Part shown: positions 1 to 10,111 of the stretch, piece after piece
Layout of the letters: each line of letters begins with the position of its first letter
Numbering within the stretch: the stretch's first letter is position 1
Source of the DNA: Rubrivivax albus
GTDB lineage: Bacteria > Pseudomonadota > Gammaproteobacteria > Burkholderiales > Burkholderiaceae_C
Assembly: GCF_004016515.1 (NCBI RefSeq)
Contig: NZ_SACT01000001.1
Span: 930,001-994,000 of the forward strand
DNA length: 64,000 nt
Direction of reading: 5' to 3'
Made by a program: the position numbers and the translations under genes
The notes under the pieces: generated by a model
What the model saw: the letters and a program-made list of their open reading frames with translations, nothing else
The model's database searches: none
Told to the model about the DNA's origin: nothing

Positions 1-1
1 T

Positions 2-481
2 GCCGATCAGCTGCGCCAGGTCTGGCAGCGTCTGGATGCGTCCGACCGGCGCGATCCAGCGACCGTGGCCACGGCGGCCGAGCGCGCATCGGCGCTCGGA
101 GCGCACGACGATGCTCGCCAGTGGCTGCTGCCCCTGTGGGAGAAGCTGGCATCGCTGGACCCCGAGGACCGTGCTCGCATCGCCACGGCGCTGATGCGGT
201 CGGTGACCGGCATCGGCGCCGACTGGCTGCCGCGTCTGCAGGAGGCCGCGTCCCGGCACGCCCACGAGCCTGCGCTGCTGGCGGCCGTGGGTGCGGCCTT
301 CGCCGAGCGCCAGCTTTGGGGCAAGGCGCGCCAGCTGCTGGAGCCCGCCGCTCAGGACGCCCGCCTGGACGTGGCGACCCGGCGCCTGGCCTGGCATCGC
401 CTGGCCGCGCTGGCGCGGGTGGAAGGCGACGAGGCGCGCGCTGCCGCTTGCGACCGCGCCGCCAGTGCGCTGGGGGCCTGA
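2..481 (+). CDS. HemY-like TPR protein, C-terminal part (5' end outside window)
   Basis: The reading frame is open from base 2 to the TGA at 479-481, so the gene enters from the left edge; about 159 residues are visible. The sequence is all-helical and rich in Ala, Leu and Arg, with paired helices typical of tetratricopeptide repeats (for example ARQWLLPLWEKLASLDPEDR and RQLWGKARQLLEPAAQDARL). This matches the C-terminal half of HemY, the inner-membrane protein of the proteobacterial hemX-hemY (heme biosynthesis) operon whose N-terminus carries two membrane helices. That diagnostic N-terminus lies outside the window, so the family call rests on the repeat region only. tRNA-Arg follows 72 bases downstream. 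Confidence 0.65.
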   Translation, partial: ADQLRQVWQRLDASDRRDPATVATAAERASALGAHDDARQWLLPLWEKLASLDPEDRARIATALMRSVTGIGADWLPRLQEAASRHAHEPALLAAVGAAFAERQLWGKARQLLEPAAQDARLDVATRRLAWHRLAALARVEGDEARAAACDRAASALGA

Positions 482-511
482 ACGGTGTCGGAGGCCGCCC
501 CGGGGTCGTCC

Positions 512-542
512 TTGTCTCTCGACCCAAAACTCGTGCTATAGT
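512..542 (+). promoter_or_regulatory. probable promoter of tRNA-Arg
   Basis: A good -10 hexamer TATAGT lies at 537-542, eleven bases before the mature tRNA 5' end. The best upstream -35 match is TTGTCT at 512-517 with a long 19-base spacer, so the -10 is more convincing than the -35. Confidence 0.5.
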
Positions 543-553
543 CTTGGGCTCGC

Positions 554-630
554 GCGGCTGTAGCTCAGCTGGATAGAGTACTTGGCTACGAACCAAGGGG
601 TCGTGGGTTCGATTCCTGCCAGCCGCGCCA
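554..630 (+). tRNA. tRNA-Arg (ACG)
   Basis: A complete cloverleaf: acceptor 554-560 pairs with 620-626, discriminator G627, and an encoded CCA at 628-630. The anticodon loop is CTACGAA with ACG at 588-590, flanked by a CTTGG/CCAAG stem. The T-arm carries GTTCGAT. The A at the wobble position is the usual substrate for conversion to inosine, so this tRNA reads CGU, CGC and CGA. Confidence 0.97.
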
Positions 631-637
631 CCTTCAT

Positions 638-678
638 CAAGGGGTCACGTTCGAGAGAGCGTGACCCCTTGTTCTTTT
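638..678 (+). terminator. Rho-independent terminator of tRNA-Arg
   Basis: A perfect 12-base-pair stem (CAAGGGGTCACG at 638-649 with CGTGACCCCTTG at 660-671) closes a 10-base loop and is followed by TTCTTTT. It begins eight bases after the tRNA CCA. Confidence 0.9.
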
Positions 679-773
679 CCGGGGCCCCTCCGCCGGGTCG
701 TTGGCGGCACCATCTGCGACAGTGGGGCGATGCCTGCAAAGACCCGTGGCTGTGCGGCCCGTGTCGGTATCGA

Positions 774-779
774 TATCCT
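774..779 (+). promoter_or_regulatory. -10-like hexamer close to the start of the 789 gene
   Basis: TATCCT lies nine bases before ATG 789, and no Shine-Dalgarno sequence is visible between them. This fits the leaderless pattern seen at many genes in this window. No convincing -35 is seen. Confidence 0.35.
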
Positions 780-788
780 GCGGTCCCC

Positions 789-1211
789 ATGGAACCTGCA
801 GTGAAGGCCCACCGTCGTTCCGCATGGCGTCGAGCTTTGGTCGTCGCCGCGATCGTAGTCGCCACCCTGGGCCTGGTCTGGAGTCAGTTGCCCAAGGGCA
901 GCTACCCGACGGACCTGGCGCGCATCGGTCAGGGTCAGGCGGTGCTGGTGCTGGCGATGGACGGCAACTACCAGGCCGGGGCCGCCGTGATGCACCTGAT
1001 GCACGGGCTGCGGCGTGAATATGCCGATGCCGTGCATTTCGTGGCGGCGCCGCTGGCACGGCCGGAGGGGCAGGCGTTCGCTCGCCGACACCAGGCGGCC
1101 GACGGCACGGTGCTGCTGTTCGATGGCAGCGGCCAGCGCGTGGCGGTGCTGCACGCCCCGCAGACCGAGGACGAACTGCGGCAGGCGCTGCGGCAGGCCT
1201 TCGGGCACTGA
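789..1211 (+). CDS. membrane-anchored thioredoxin-fold protein lacking the CxxC site
   Basis: 140 residues. A basic N-terminus (about 1-15) is followed by one hydrophobic helix (RALVVAAIVVATLGLVW, about 16-32), which should anchor the protein with its C-terminal domain in the periplasm. The rest has the beta-alpha layout of a thioredoxin fold (VLVLAMDG, then VHFVAAPLARPEGQAFARRH, VLLFDGSGQRVAVL and a C-terminal helix). The redox cysteines are absent: where CxxC would sit the sequence is DGNYQAGA, so a disulphide oxidoreductase role is unlikely. The frame is open further upstream, but the tRNA and its terminator exclude that. ATG 789 is chosen; GTG 801 is an alternative. Function unknown. Confidence 0.6.
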   Translation: MEPAVKAHRRSAWRRALVVAAIVVATLGLVWSQLPKGSYPTDLARIGQGQAVLVLAMDGNYQAGAAVMHLMHGLRREYADAVHFVAAPLARPEGQAFARRHQAADGTVLLFDGSGQRVAVLHAPQTEDELRQALRQAFGH

Positions 1212-1223
1212 GCCCGGAAGGTG

Positions 1224-1245
1224 AGGCCGGTGTCAGGCCGGTGAC
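1224..1245. repeat. 11-bp tandem duplication between two convergent genes
   Basis: Two adjacent copies differ at one base: AGGCCGGTGTC at 1224-1234 and AGGCCGGTGAC at 1235-1245. The unit length is not a multiple of three. It sits where the reading frame of the minus-strand gene starting at 1548 loses protein-like character. Confidence 0.8.
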
Positions 1246-1548
1246 TGAAGGGGCGCCGTCGATGGCCAGGGCCACCAGCACCCCGGGGTCCTTCTGCGCC
1301 ACGTAGTCGGCCAGCGCCAGCACCTGGGCGGTGCCCAGTCGTCGCGTGTCGTCCAGCGACACCTCGGCCTCGCGCCAGCGGGCGTCCGGCCCGCTGGGCA
1401 GCAGCCCGCCGAAGGCACCGGCCGCCACCGTCACCAGCGCCAGCGGCCCCAGCGGGCGCAGCAGGCGGTTGAGCAGGGTCACGCGCTCCGGCCCGGAGGC
1501 CTGCGCGTAGAGCGCGGCAACACGGGGCGGCAGGTCTCGGGCATCCAT
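1233..1548 (-). CDS. small membrane protein of unknown function; 3' end uncertain
   Basis: From the ATG at 1548 the minus-strand frame encodes a protein-like sequence: a helical N-terminus (MDARDLPPRVAALYAQASGP), a hydrophobic segment (LRPLGPLALVTVAAGAFGGLL) and a polar region ending near the conserved-looking VAQKDPGVLVALAIDGAPS. After about residue 102 the frame stays open, but the sequence becomes low-complexity Pro/Arg/Ala that is merely the antisense of the 789-1211 gene; there is no stop before 637. A shift of one base near the CCCC run at about 1250 would end the protein at TGA 1233, used here as a provisional end. The gene is either frameshifted or oddly terminated. I do not recognise the family. 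Confidence 0.45.
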
Positions 1549-1555
1549 GTCGTGC

Positions 1556-1561
1556 ACGGTA
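1556..1561 (-). promoter_or_regulatory. -10-like hexamer for the gene starting at 1548
   Basis: TACCGT on the minus strand, seven bases upstream of the ATG and with no Shine-Dalgarno between: a leaderless-type arrangement. Confidence 0.35.
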
Positions 1562-1629
1562 GGCCCGGTCTGTGAATCGATGGTGAAGACCCTGAAACCG
1601 ACCGCGTCATCGGCGCGCAAGGGCGCCGC

Positions 1630-1635
1630 TACAGT
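1630..1635 (+). promoter_or_regulatory. -10-like hexamer for the aceE-like gene
   Basis: TACAGT lies six bases before ATG 1642 and no purine-rich ribosome binding site fits between. The same hexamer and spacing occur before the genes starting at 4913 and 11811. Confidence 0.4.
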
Positions 1636-1641
1636 CCCGAC

Positions 1642-4281
<2,640 letters not shown>

Positions 4282-4581
4282 TCAGTCGCCGGGCCCCAGC
4301 AGTTCGGCCAGGCGGGTCATCACCCAGCGGGTCTCGGCTTCGCTGAGATCCAGCCCGCTCACCGGCAAGCCGCGTGCGATGCGCTCCAGCGTGTCGGCGG
4401 TGGTGATGCCCAGCGACCAGCGCTGCGTTCGTGCGGTCTCCAGGAGCATCTGCGCCAGGTCCTCGCAGAGTTCGTAGCGCTCGGCGATGTGCTCGCGTGC
4501 CGCGGTCGGCTTGATCCGTCCCGGAGCCACGAACAGGGCCACGAAGGAAGGTGGGACGAAGATCTGGCAGTCGTCGGACAT
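4282..4581 (-). CDS. conserved small protein of unknown function (99 aa)
   Basis: 99 residues from ATG 4581 to the stop at 4282. It is soluble and mostly helical. It begins MSDDCQIFVPPSFVALFVAPG, then has AAREHIAERYELCEDLAQMLLETA and a C-terminal helix ending MTRLAELLGPGD. I recall short proteins of this kind as recurrent in Burkholderiales, sometimes labelled as ATPase with chaperone activity, but there is no Walker motif here and that label is not supported by the sequence. Its two downstream bases abut the end of aceE on the other strand. Confidence 0.7.
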   Translation of the reverse strand: MSDDCQIFVPPSFVALFVAPGRIKPTAAREHIAERYELCEDLAQMLLETARTQRWSLGITTADTLERIARGLPVSGLDLSEAETRWVMTRLAELLGPGD

Positions 4582-4587
4582 CGGCGC

Positions 4588-4593
4588 ATTGTG
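4588..4593 (-). promoter_or_regulatory. -10-like hexamer for the gene starting at 4581
   Basis: CACAAT on the minus strand, six bases before the ATG, no Shine-Dalgarno; leaderless-type spacing. Confidence 0.35.
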
Positions 4594-4616
4594 GCGCCGG
4601 CGCCCGATCCAGCGGG

Positions 4617-4913
4617 TCAGGCGACGGCGTCGAGCAGGGCGCCCGCCATGGTGTCGCCGGCCTTGAACACGGCCAGGTTGGCCATGAAGGCGTGGCTGGC
4701 GCTCAGCTGCCCCACCATGTCGGCGGCCAGGTCCGGGCCCGCGGCCGCAGCGCGCTGCCAGGTGGCCGTGGTTCCGCCCGAGGCAGTCTCGGTCTGCGCG
4801 ACCATGCTGCGGCGGAAACCCTCGGTGCCCCCGTTGGCCAGGTTGTGTGCGTGCGCCTGCAGGCGCTGCTGCGCAGCGGCCATGCCGGACAGGGCGACGC
4901 TGGAGGTGTTCAT
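4617..4913 (-). CDS. miniature flagellar rod/hook-like protein (FlgC/FlgG-type ends)
   Basis: 98 residues. The N-terminus (ALSGMAAAQQRLQAHAHNLAN, then GTEGFRR) matches the N-terminal helix of flagellar rod and hook proteins, which normally reads ...NVANANTPGYRR. The C-terminus (ASHAFMANLAVFKAGDTMAGALLDAVA) matches their C-terminal helix. Real FlgC is about 135 residues and FlgG about 260, so this is essentially both terminal helices with a minimal linker. No other flagellar gene is nearby. It may be a non-flagellar adaptation or a shortened paralog. No signal peptide is present, as in the rod family. Upstream by 106 bases is tRNA-Thr. Confidence 0.7.
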   Translation of the reverse strand: MNTSSVALSGMAAAQQRLQAHAHNLANGGTEGFRRSMVAQTETASGGTTATWQRAAAAGPDLAADMVGQLSASHAFMANLAVFKAGDTMAGALLDAVA

Positions 4914-4920
4914 GGCGCCC

Positions 4921-4926
4921 ACTGTA
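4921..4926 (-). promoter_or_regulatory. -10-like hexamer for the gene starting at 4913
   Basis: TACAGT on the minus strand, seven bases upstream of the ATG; no Shine-Dalgarno is present between. Confidence 0.4.
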
Positions 4927-4970
4927 GGCCAGAGTGGCTGTGTGCAGCGCAGCCCAGCAGCCGCCAAACG

Positions 4971-5010
4971 TGAAAAAGCCCGCCGGTCGCAGCGCGACGG
5001 GCAGGCTTTC
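4971..5010 (-). terminator. terminator of tRNA-Thr
   Basis: On the minus strand an interrupted stem pairs 4975-4980 with 5004-5009 and 4986-4990 with 4994-4998 around a three-base loop. It is followed by TTTTTC. It begins about ten bases after the tRNA 3' end. Confidence 0.75.
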
Positions 5011-5019
5011 CACGGAGGT

Positions 5020-5095
5020 TGGTGCCGGTGAAGAGAGTCGAACTCCCGACCTTCGCATTACGAATGCGCTGCTCTACCAACTGAGCTACACCGGC
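5020..5095 (-). tRNA. tRNA-Thr (CGT)
   Basis: A 76-base cloverleaf on the minus strand starting GCCGGTGTAG (5095 downwards) and ending CACCGGCACCA with encoded CCA at 5022-5020. The anticodon loop contains TTCGTAA, anticodon CGT, within GCGCATTCGTAATGCG, as in E. coli thrW. It reads ACG codons. Confidence 0.96.
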
Positions 5096-5105
5096 CAAGC
5101 CCGCA

Positions 5106-5111
5106 AGTATA
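5106..5111 (-). promoter_or_regulatory. -10 element of tRNA-Thr
   Basis: TATACT on the minus strand lies ten bases upstream of the mature tRNA 5' end. A poor -35 candidate, TGAACC, lies 18 bases further upstream. Confidence 0.5.
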
Positions 5112-5145
5112 GCCTGCCATGCAACCAATGGTTCAGGCCGAAGGA

Positions 5146-6159
5146 TCAGGCAGGCGTGTCCGCGTGGTAACCCGTCACGCGCTCGACCTCGTGGCGCGAG
5201 CCCAGCATCACGCTCACGCGTTCGTGCAGCTTCTTCGGCACGATGTCCAGGATGCGCTCGTGCCCGTTGGTCGCCCGGCCACCGGCCTGCTCTACGAGGA
5301 AGGCCATCGGGTTGGCCTCGTACATCAGGCGCAGCTTGCCCGGCTTGTCCGGTTCGCGCTGGTCCCAGGGGTACATGAAGACGCCACCGCGCGTGAGGAT
5401 GCGGTGCACGTCGGCCACCATGCTGGCCACCCAGCGCATGTTGAAGTCCTTGCCGCGAGGGCCTTCCTTGCCCTGCAGGCACTCGTCGATGTAGCGCTTC
5501 ACCGGCGGTGCCCAGTGGCGCATGTTCGACATGTTGATCGCGAACTCCTTGGTGTCCTCGGGGATCTGCACGCCTTCTTCGGTGAGCAGCCAGGAACCGG
5601 TCTCGCGGTCGAGCGTGAACATCGCGACGCCGCTGCCCACGGTGAGCACCAGCGTGGTCTGCGGCCCGTAGACGCAGTAGCCCGCCGCGGCCTGGTGCTT
5701 GCCGGGCTGCAGGAAGTCCTCCTCGCTGACGCCGCGCGTGTGGCCCTGCTTGCGCAGCACGCTGAAGATGGTGCCGATGGAGACGTTGACGTCGATGTTG
5801 CTGCTGCCGTCCAGCGGGTCGAACAGGAGCAGGTACTCGCCCTGCGGGTAGCGGTTGGGCACGACGTGGATGGAATCCATCTCCTCGCTGGCCATGGCCG
5901 CGAGGTGGCCGCCCCACTCGTTGGCCTCGACCAGCACCTCGTTGGCGATGACGTCGAGCTTCTTCTGCACCTCGCCCTGCACGTTCTCGCTGCCGGCGGT
6001 GCCCAGCACGTCGCCGAGCGCGCCCTTGTTGACCGAGATGGCGATGCGCTTGCAGGCGCGGGCGACGACCTCGATCAGCAGGCGCAGCTGGCCCGGGATG
6101 TGGCCATGCTCGCGCTGCTGTTCGACCAGGTACTGGGTGAGGCTGATGCGGCGGGGCAT
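5146..6159 (-). CDS. fbp: fructose-1,6-bisphosphatase class I
   Basis: 337 residues, the normal length for the bacterial class I enzyme. It hydrolyses fructose 1,6-bisphosphate to fructose 6-phosphate, a gluconeogenesis and Calvin-cycle step, in the cytoplasm. The metal and phosphate signature [10 protein letters not shown] is present, preceded by the family motifs [17 protein letters not shown] and [12 protein letters not shown]; the C-terminal active-site region reads [23 protein letters not shown] 6159 is chosen because AGGAGG precedes it by six bases. It lies downstream of pepN on the same strand, separated by a structured repeat at 6175-6232. Confidence 0.96.
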   Translation of the reverse strand: MPRRISLTQYLVEQQREHGHIPGQLRLLIEVVARACKRIAISVNKGALGDVLGTAGSENVQGEVQKKLDVIANEVLVEANEWGGHLAAMASEEMDSIHVVPNRYPQGEYLLLFDPLDGSSNIDVNVSIGTIFSVLRKQGHTRGVSEEDFLQPGKHQAAAGYCVYGPQTTLVLTVGSGVAMFTLDRETGSWLLTEEGVQIPEDTKEFAINMSNMRHWAPPVKRYIDECLQGKEGPRGKDFNMRWVASMVADVHRILTRGGVFMYPWDQREPDKPGKLRLMYEANPMAFLVEQAGGRATNGHERILDIVPKKLHERVSVMLGSRHEVERVTGYHADTPA

Positions 6160-6174
6160 GTCAGGCCTCCTGCC

Positions 6175-6232
6175 GGGCCGCCCCAAGGGTGGCCTGGGCC
6201 CCTTGGGGGCCGCGAACGAAGTGAGCGGGGGG
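6175..6232. repeat. structured intergenic repeat-like element between pepN and fbp
   Basis: CCCCAAGG (6181-6188) and CCTTGGGG (6201-6208) form a perfect inverted pair. They are followed by a second partly palindromic block (CGCGAACGAAGTGAGCG, 6211-6227) and a run of G. I recall similar sequences scattered between genes in related Burkholderiales; within this window it occurs once. On the minus strand it could also weaken read-through from pepN. Confidence 0.45.
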
Positions 6233-6237
6233 TTTCA

Positions 6238-8892
6238 TCATTCGGTCTCCAGGGCGCGGGTGACGATCTCCCGCAAGTCGGCGCTCAGGTCAGGTTTGGC
6301 CGCGACGCGGGCAATCGCTTCGCGGGCCGCACTGCGGCAGGGCTCGGCCAGCACGTTCCAGCGGTCCAGCGCACGCGCCAGGCGCGCAGCGAGCTGCGGG
6401 TTCATCACGTCCAGGGCCAGCAGTTGCTCGGCCCAGAACACGTAGCCGGCGGCGTCGATGCGGTGGAAGGCGGCCGGGTTGCCCATGCACAGCGCGAAGA
6501 CCAGGCTGCGCGCCCGGTTCGGATTCCTCAGCGAGAAGTCCGGGTGCTTGAGCAACGCACGGACCTGGCCCAGCACGCCGGCACCGGCATCGCCCGGAGC
6601 CTCGGGTGCCATGGCCTGCAGCGAGAACCACTTGTCCAGCACCAGGGCGTTGCCCTGCGCAGCGGAGTGGAAGTGCGCCAGCGCCTGGGGTGCCAGGGCC
6701 GATCGCGCGCCGATCAAGGCCCACAGCGCACCCTGACGGTCGGTCATGTTGGTGGCGTCCTTCACGCGCTGGTAGGCGCGGCCGGGCCAGACCGGGTCGC
6801 CACTGGCCACCGCCTGGCGAACCAGCATGGCCAGGGCGCGGTTGGCCAGGGCCCGCATGCCCGCCTGCAGCGGCGTCGGGCGATAGCCTTCGCGCACCTG
6901 GTTCGCCGCCCAGGCGCGCTGCCAGTCGGGTTGCAGCGCAGCCGCCAGCTGGTCGAGCATCGCTTCGCGTACGGCGTGGATGCGCGCCGGGTCGACCGGG
7001 CTCACCTGTTCGGCGATGTAGGCCTCGTCGGGCAGGGTCAGGGCCAGGGCGCGGAAGGCCGGGTGCAGCGTGCCGTCGTTCAGCACGGCGCGCATGGCCT
7101 CGATGAAGGCAGCATCCAGAACCGGAGCGTCCGTGCCGGGCAACGCGGCCAGCACGCGGCGCAGCGCCAGGCGTTGGCCTGCTTCCCAGCGGTTGAAGGC
7201 ATCGGCGTCGTGCTTCAGTAGCACCAGCAATCCCTCGTCGTCCAGGCCGTCGTCGAGGACCACCGGGGCCGAGAAGCCGCGCAGCAGCGACGGCACCGGT
7301 GCGCTGTCGATCCCGTCGAAGACGAAGCGCTGCTCGGCCTCGGTCAGCACCAGCATGCGCTGCGCCAGCTCGTGTCCGTCGGGGGTCAGCAGCGCGGCCT
7401 GCACCGGGATCAGCTGCGGCAGCTTGTTCGCCTGCCCAGGGGAGGGCGGGTTGTCCTGGCGCAGGGTCAGCGTGTAGCGGCGTGTCTCGGCGTCCCACTG
7501 GCCGCGCGCGTGCAGGCGCGGCGTGCCGGCCTGCGCATACCAGCGCTTGAAGACGTCCAGGTGCTCGGACAGCGCGCTGCCGGGGTTCGCATCGGCGATG
7601 GCCTGGGCGAAGTGATCGCAGGTCACGGCCTGCCCGTCGTGGCGCTCGAAGTAGAGCTTCATGCCACGCGCAAAGCCGTCACGGCCAACGAGGGTGTGCA
7701 TCATGCGCACGACCTCGGCGCCCTTCTCGTAGACGGTGGCGGTGTAGAAGTTGTCGATCGCGGCGTAGGTGTCCGGGCGCACCGGGTGCGCCATGGCACC
7801 CGCATCCTCGGCGAACTGCGACCGGCGCAGGTTGGCCACCGCCTCGATGCGCTGCACGGCGCGAGCGCTCTCGTCGCCCGCCATGTCCATGCTGAACTCC
7901 TGGTCGCGGAAGACCGTGAGGCCTTCCTTGAGCGACAGCTGGAACCAGTCGCGGCAGGTGATGCGGTTGCCCGTCCAGTTGTGGAAGTACTCGTGGCCGA
8001 TGACGCTCTCGATGTCGAAGAAGTCATCGTCGGTGGCGGTGGCGGCGTCGGCCAGCACGTACTTCGTGTTGAAGATGTTGAGGCCCTTGTTCTCCATGGC
8101 CCCCATGTTGAAGTCGTCGACGGCGACGACCATGAAGCGCTCCAGGTCCAGCGGCAGGCCGAAGCGGGCTTCGTCCCAGACCACCGACGCCATCAGCGAG
8201 GCCATCGCGTGCTCGGTGCGGCCGAGATCGCCGCGATTGACATAGATCTGCAGCAGGTGCTCACGGCCGTTGCGGGCGACGATGCGCTGCTCGCGCGCCA
8301 CCAGGTCAGCCGCCACCAGCGCGAACAGGTAGCTGGGCTTGGGGAAGGGGTCGTGCCAGACGGCGAAGTGCCGGCCGCCGTCGAGTTCACCCTGCTCGAG
8401 CAGGTTGCCATTGCTCAGCAGCGTGGGGTAACGGCGCTTGTCGGCGCGCAGCGTGACCTTGAACACGGCCATCACGTCGGGCCGGTCGAGGAAGAAGGCG
8501 ATGCGGCGGAAGCCCTCGGCCTCGCACTGGGTGAACAGGCCGCTGCCGCTCTCGTACAGGCCGCTGAGCTGGGTGTTCTTGGCCGGCGCGCAGGTGTTGC
8601 GCACCTCGAGCACGAAGCGTTCGGCCACCGGGGGCTGGTCGATCACCAGCAGGTTGTCCTCGTGACGGAACGACACGCTCTGGCCATCGGCCTGCACGCG
8701 CAGCAGGTTCAGGTCCTCGCCGTGCAGCACCAGGGGGCCACCGGGGCCGCTGGCGTTGCGTTCGATGTGCAGCCGGCTGGCGACGATGGTCTTGGCCGGG
8801 TCGAGGTCGAACGTGAGCTCGACCTCGCGGATCCAGTAGGCGGGCGGCGCGTAGTCCTCGCGCCGCACCACCGTGGCGGTGCCTTCTTTCAT
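6238..8892 (-). CDS. pepN: aminopeptidase N (M1 zinc peptidase)
   Basis: 884 residues, similar to the 870 of E. coli PepN. It removes N-terminal residues from peptides in the cytoplasm. GAMEN, which binds the substrate amino terminus, is at residues 264-268, and the zinc motif HEYFH is at 300-304 with the downstream glutamate in NRITCRDWFQLSLKEGLTV. Further family marks are YEKGAEVVRMMHTLVG and the PepN-type C-terminal helical domain ending NPNRARSLVFALCMGN and beyond. The start at ATG 8892 matches the usual N-terminus (RREDYAPPAYWIREVEL). It lies 22 bases downstream of prfB on the same strand, so the two are probably cotranscribed. Confidence 0.95.
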   Translation of the reverse strand: MKEGTATVVRREDYAPPAYWIREVELTFDLDPAKTIVASRLHIERNASGPGGPLVLHGEDLNLLRVQADGQSVSFRHEDNLLVIDQPPVAERFVLEVRNTCAPAKNTQLSGLYESGSGLFTQCEAEGFRRIAFFLDRPDVMAVFKVTLRADKRRYPTLLSNGNLLEQGELDGGRHFAVWHDPFPKPSYLFALVAADLVAREQRIVARNGREHLLQIYVNRGDLGRTEHAMASLMASVVWDEARFGLPLDLERFMVVAVDDFNMGAMENKGLNIFNTKYVLADAATATDDDFFDIESVIGHEYFHNWTGNRITCRDWFQLSLKEGLTVFRDQEFSMDMAGDESARAVQRIEAVANLRRSQFAEDAGAMAHPVRPDTYAAIDNFYTATVYEKGAEVVRMMHTLVGRDGFARGMKLYFERHDGQAVTCDHFAQAIADANPGSALSEHLDVFKRWYAQAGTPRLHARGQWDAETRRYTLTLRQDNPPSPGQANKLPQLIPVQAALLTPDGHELAQRMLVLTEAEQRFVFDGIDSAPVPSLLRGFSAPVVLDDGLDDEGLLVLLKHDADAFNRWEAGQRLALRRVLAALPGTDAPVLDAAFIEAMRAVLNDGTLHPAFRALALTLPDEAYIAEQVSPVDPARIHAVREAMLDQLAAALQPDWQRAWAANQVREGYRPTPLQAGMRALANRALAMLVRQAVASGDPVWPGRAYQRVKDATNMTDRQGALWALIGARSALAPQALAHFHSAAQGNALVLDKWFSLQAMAPEAPGDAGAGVLGQVRALLKHPDFSLRNPNRARSLVFALCMGNPAAFHRIDAAGYVFWAEQLLALDVMNPQLAARLARALDRWNVLAEPCRSAAREAIARVAAKPDLSADLREIVTRALETE

Positions 8893-8914
8893 GGGTGGGA
8901 TGTCTCCGGGCAGG

Positions 8915-10019
8915 TCACAGCCCCTGTTTGAGGCTGGCCGTGATGAAGGGGTCGAGGTCGCCGTCCAGCACCTTCTGGGTGTTGGAGATCTCGACGTTGG
9001 TGCGCAGGTCCTTGATGCGGCTCTGGTCCAGCACGTAGCTGCGGATCTGGTGGCCCCAGCCGACGTCGGTCTTGCTGTCCTCGAGCTTCTGCTGGGCTTC
9101 GCGCTGCTTTCGCATCTCGTGCTCATACAGGCGCGCGCGCAGCACGCGCCAGGCCTCGTCACGGTTGCTGTGCTGGCTGCGGCTGTTCTGGCACTGCACG
9201 ACGATGCCGGTGGGCATGTGCGTCAGACGCACGGCCGAGTCGGTCTTGTTGATGTGCTGGCCACCCGCGCCGCTGGCGCGGAAGGTGTCGGTGCGCACGT
9301 CGGCCGGGTTGATGTCGATCTCGATCGTGTCGTCGACCTCGGGGTAGACGAAGAGGCTGGCGAAGCTGGTGTGGCGGCCGCCGGCACTGTCGAAGGGGCT
9401 CTTGCGCACCAGGCGGTGCACGCCCGTTTCGGTGCGCAGATGGCCGAAGGCGTAGTCGCCCTCGACCTTCAGCGTCGCGCTGCGGATGCCGGCGGTGTCG
9501 CCCTCGCTCTCTTCCAGCACCTCGGCCTTGAAGCCCTTGCGCTCGCAGTACTTGAGGTACTGGCGCAGCAGCATCTGCGCCCAGTCGCAGGCCTCGGTGC
9601 CGCCGGCGCCGGCCTGGATGTCGATGAAGCAGTTGCCGGGGTCGGCCGGGTTGTTGAACATCCGGCGGAACTCGAGTTCCTCGACCGCCTTTTCCAGCGC
9701 GTCGGCCTCGGCGTCGATGGCCTGCAGGCCGTCCTCGTCGCCCTCGGCCTTCGACATCTCGTAGAGCTCGGAGTTGTCGGCCAGGTTGGTGGCCAGGTGG
9801 TCGATGGTCTCGACCACGGTCTCCAGCGTCTTCTTCTCGCGGCCGAGTTCCTGCGCGCGCTTGGGCTCGTTCCAGATGGCCGGGTTCTCGAGCGCCGCAT
9901 TGACCTCGTTCAGGCGCAGGGCCTTGCGGTCGTAGTCAAAGATACCCCCTTAGCGCGTCGGTGCGCGCTGAGAGGTCGGCCAGTCGGGTGCCGATGAGGT
10001 TGATCTGTTCGTTGTCCAT
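8915..10019 (-). CDS. prfB: peptide chain release factor 2, with programmed +1 frameshift
   Basis: RF2 ends translation at UGA and UAA. The gene is in two frames. From ATG 10019 the zero frame runs 27 codons and meets TGA at 9938-9936. The slippery CTT-TGA-C is preceded by the internal Shine-Dalgarno-like AGGGGG, the standard autoregulatory site. After a +1 shift the frame continues from GAC at 9937 to the stop at 8915, giving 367 residues. The stop-codon-reading tripeptide SPF is at residues 207-209 and the catalytic GGQ at 252-254. When RF2 is scarce the ribosome shifts and more RF2 is made. No lysS follows, as it does in E. coli; pepN is next instead. Confidence 0.97.
9936..9956 (-). promoter_or_regulatory. 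RF2 recoding site (programmed +1 frameshift)
   Basis: On the minus strand: AGGGGG, then TAT, CTT, the in-frame TGA (9938-9936) and C. The purine run sits three bases before CTT, the spacing known to drive the shift in prfB. Confidence 0.96.
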
Positions 10020-10067
10020 GACAGGTCCGTGATTCGGGACAGCCTGCGATTTTCGCATGGCACCAAG

Positions 10068-10091
10068 ACAAACGGCGCCCGCAGGCGCCGT
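10068..10091 (-). terminator. terminator of the PEP-CTERM gene at 10112
   Basis: An eight-base-pair stem ACGGCGCC/GGCGCCGT (10072-10079 with 10084-10091) has a four-base loop. On the minus strand it is followed by the T-rich TTTGTCTT. Confidence 0.7.
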
Positions 10092-10111
10092 CCGGCTGGG
10101 ATGAGGACGCG

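Noticed and set aside
5119-7221. Plus-strand 700-codon frame opposite fbp and pepN
   Set aside because: The minus strand has full-length, motif-complete enzymes; the plus frame is their complement.
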